NCBI GenBank assembly: GCA_943329105.2
Contig: CALQCP020000159.1
Span: forward strand, 1 to 5,921
From: Chitinophaga pinensis
GTDB lineage: Bacteria > Planctomycetota > Phycisphaerae > Phycisphaerales > SM1A02
Reading direction: 5' to 3'
DNA: 5,921 nt
The notes beneath the pieces are model-generated. The model saw only the letters and a list, made by a program, of their open reading frames with translations, was not told the DNA's origin and searched no databases. The translations under genes and the position numbers were made by a program. Below, piece after piece: positions 4,967-5,921 of the stretch (the first letter of the stretch is position 1; every line of letters begins with the position of its first letter).

Positions 4967-5921
4967 CCAATGAAAGTAATCGCTTCGCGCATGAAGACAC
5001 CGCCAACGATCGTTGGGTCGGTGCGTTGATCGAAGTTCAATTGCATGACACACCGGAACGCGTCGACGCATTGGTTGATCGCGCCATCGTGCGCGTGCGC
5101 AGCGCGAGTGCTACCGAAACCGTCCGCACCGCTGGTTCTATTGGTATTTCAAGCACTTCTGCAGCTCCGCGGGTACGCCGCTGGGATTGGCGAACACCTG
5201 TGGCGGCAGCAGCATCAATCGCCATCATTGCTGGTAGCGCACTGTTGTTCTCACCGCAGCCAGCGTCTGCAAATTCGATTCTTCGTGCCGCACAAGTTGC
5301 CGAATCTGGGTCGGGCGATCGTCGGTACGTACTCGAATTGATCTTCCCGGCGCGTCCTGGTGAGTCTGATACGCAGGCGCCGCGTGCCACCGGAACACTT
5401 GATATTCGTGACGCCGAACATGTGCGCCTTGATATTCGCTTCCAAGACGGCCGCACCATGACGCGTGGCACCGATGGAGCCACTGGTTGGACGATCGATC
5501 AGCGCGGCGAAGTGCTGTCAATGCCTTCTGATGCGCGCTGGCCACGCTTCATTGAGACGCCAGAAGGTGATCTCTTGGCCGATCGGCTTGATGTGTTGCT
5601 TGCAGACGTTGGCGCGCACTATCAAATCGTTCGATGCGACAAGGGCGGGGCAATGCAGATTTGCGCCACCCGTGATAACAGTGGATTCCGCGGGCCGGAG
5701 AGCATTGAACTGACCATCGATCCGGACACCAAACTGGTGACTCGTGCGGCGCTGAACTTTGGTGGACCGGCGGAAGGTGGTGCGCCAGCGAACCGCGCGA
5801 GCGAAGCGATGGTGAGCACCGGTAGCGGGCGTCCCGATGCGATCACTGCGCGCCCAGCGCGCGACGATCGTCCCGGTGCCGGCCCAGGTGGCCTGGAAGA
5901 CGGCCGTGGGCCGGAAGGCGG
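4963..5921 (+). CDS. Single-pass membrane protein coupled to the ECF sigma factor, possible anti-sigma or signal sensor (3' end missing)
   Basis: The frame is open from ATG 4963 to the window edge: 319 codons with no stop. The start shares ATGA with the sigma factor stop, so the two are likely co-translated. Residues 1-77 are polar and would be cytoplasmic. Residues 78-96 (rich in Ala and Ile, preceded by RVRRW and RT) form one membrane helix, or possibly an uncleaved or late signal peptide; a possible cleavage site is near ASA (101-103). Residues about 104-265 look like an extracytoplasmic beta-rich domain (SILRAAQ, DRRYVLELIF, GTLDIRD, GATGWTIDQ, SIELTIDPDT), reminiscent of LolA/RseB-like folds, with C225 and C234 as a possible disulfide. 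From about 266 the chain becomes Gly, Pro, Arg and Asp/Glu rich. The N-terminus has no cysteine, so the HxxxCxxC zinc motif of common anti-sigma factors is absent. Topology and linkage are well supported; function is inferred. Confidence 0.8.
   Translation, partial: MTNESNRFAHEDTANDRWVGALIEVQLHDTPERVDALVDRAIVRVRSASATETVRTAGSIGISSTSAAPRVRRWDWRTPVAAAASIAIIAGSALLFSPQPASANSILRAAQVAESGSGDRRYVLELIFPARPGESDTQAPRATGTLDIRDAEHVRLDIRFQDGRTMTRGTDGATGWTIDQRGEVLSMPSDARWPRFIETPEGDLLADRLDVLLADVGAHYQIVRCDKGGAMQICATRDNSGFRGPESIELTIDPDTKLVTRAALNFGGPAEGGAPANRASEAMVSTGSGRPDAITARPARDDRPGAGPGGLEDGRGPEG

Noticed and set aside
5037..5483. Leftward open frame (148 codons) in the last kilobase
   Set aside because: It is a shadow of the uninterrupted rightward frame starting at 4963, which has a sensible start, topology and operon position.
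5863..5872. 10-bp palindrome GACGATCGTC
   Set aside because: It lies within coding sequence in a region rich in CGATC-type codon pairs, so it is expected by chance.

Overview
The window looks like chromosomal DNA from a member of the phylum Planctomycetota, possibly a Phycisphaerae-like lineage. The taxonomic call is an inference. It rests on a short N-terminal CxxC...CPECG zinc ribbon fused to a polytopic membrane protein (a recurrent planctomycete architecture, from my knowledge of the group), a large secreted sulfatase, an ECF sigma factor paired with a single-pass membrane protein, moderately high GC, and several starts that lack a good Shine-Dalgarno (SD) sequence. I see no mobile element, CRISPR array, tRNA or rRNA.

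Layout. (1) At 104-1705 (+) is a secreted type I sulfatase whose formylglycine motif is C-T-A-G-R; its leader carries a perfect 12-bp palindrome. (2) Convergent to it, at 1748-2629 (-), is a zinc-ribbon protein with about six membrane segments and unknown function. (3) Divergent from that gene, across a 47-bp gap, is a rightward pair: a MoxR-family AAA+ ATPase (2677-3612) and queC (3609-4286), overlapping by ATGA. The SD of the MoxR gene lies inside a perfect 6-bp hairpin. (4) After a 113-bp gap comes a second rightward pair, again with an ATGA overlap: an ECF sigma factor (4400-4966) and a membrane-anchored protein (4963 to the window end, still open) that is a candidate regulator of the sigma factor.

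How the genes may work together. The sigma factor and the membrane protein probably form one signalling unit. MoxR and QueC look translationally coupled, but no known pathway links a MoxR chaperone-like ATPase to queuosine precursor synthesis, so the coupling may only reflect shared expression. The sulfatase looks like an independent catabolic gene for sulfated substrates outside the cytoplasm; no sulfatase-maturing enzyme is in the window.

I do not see a convincing previously undescribed multi-gene system. The best leads are the SD-sequestering hairpin before the MoxR gene, the unusual MoxR-queC pairing, the sigma partner that lacks the usual zinc anti-sigma motif, and the palindrome before the sulfatase.
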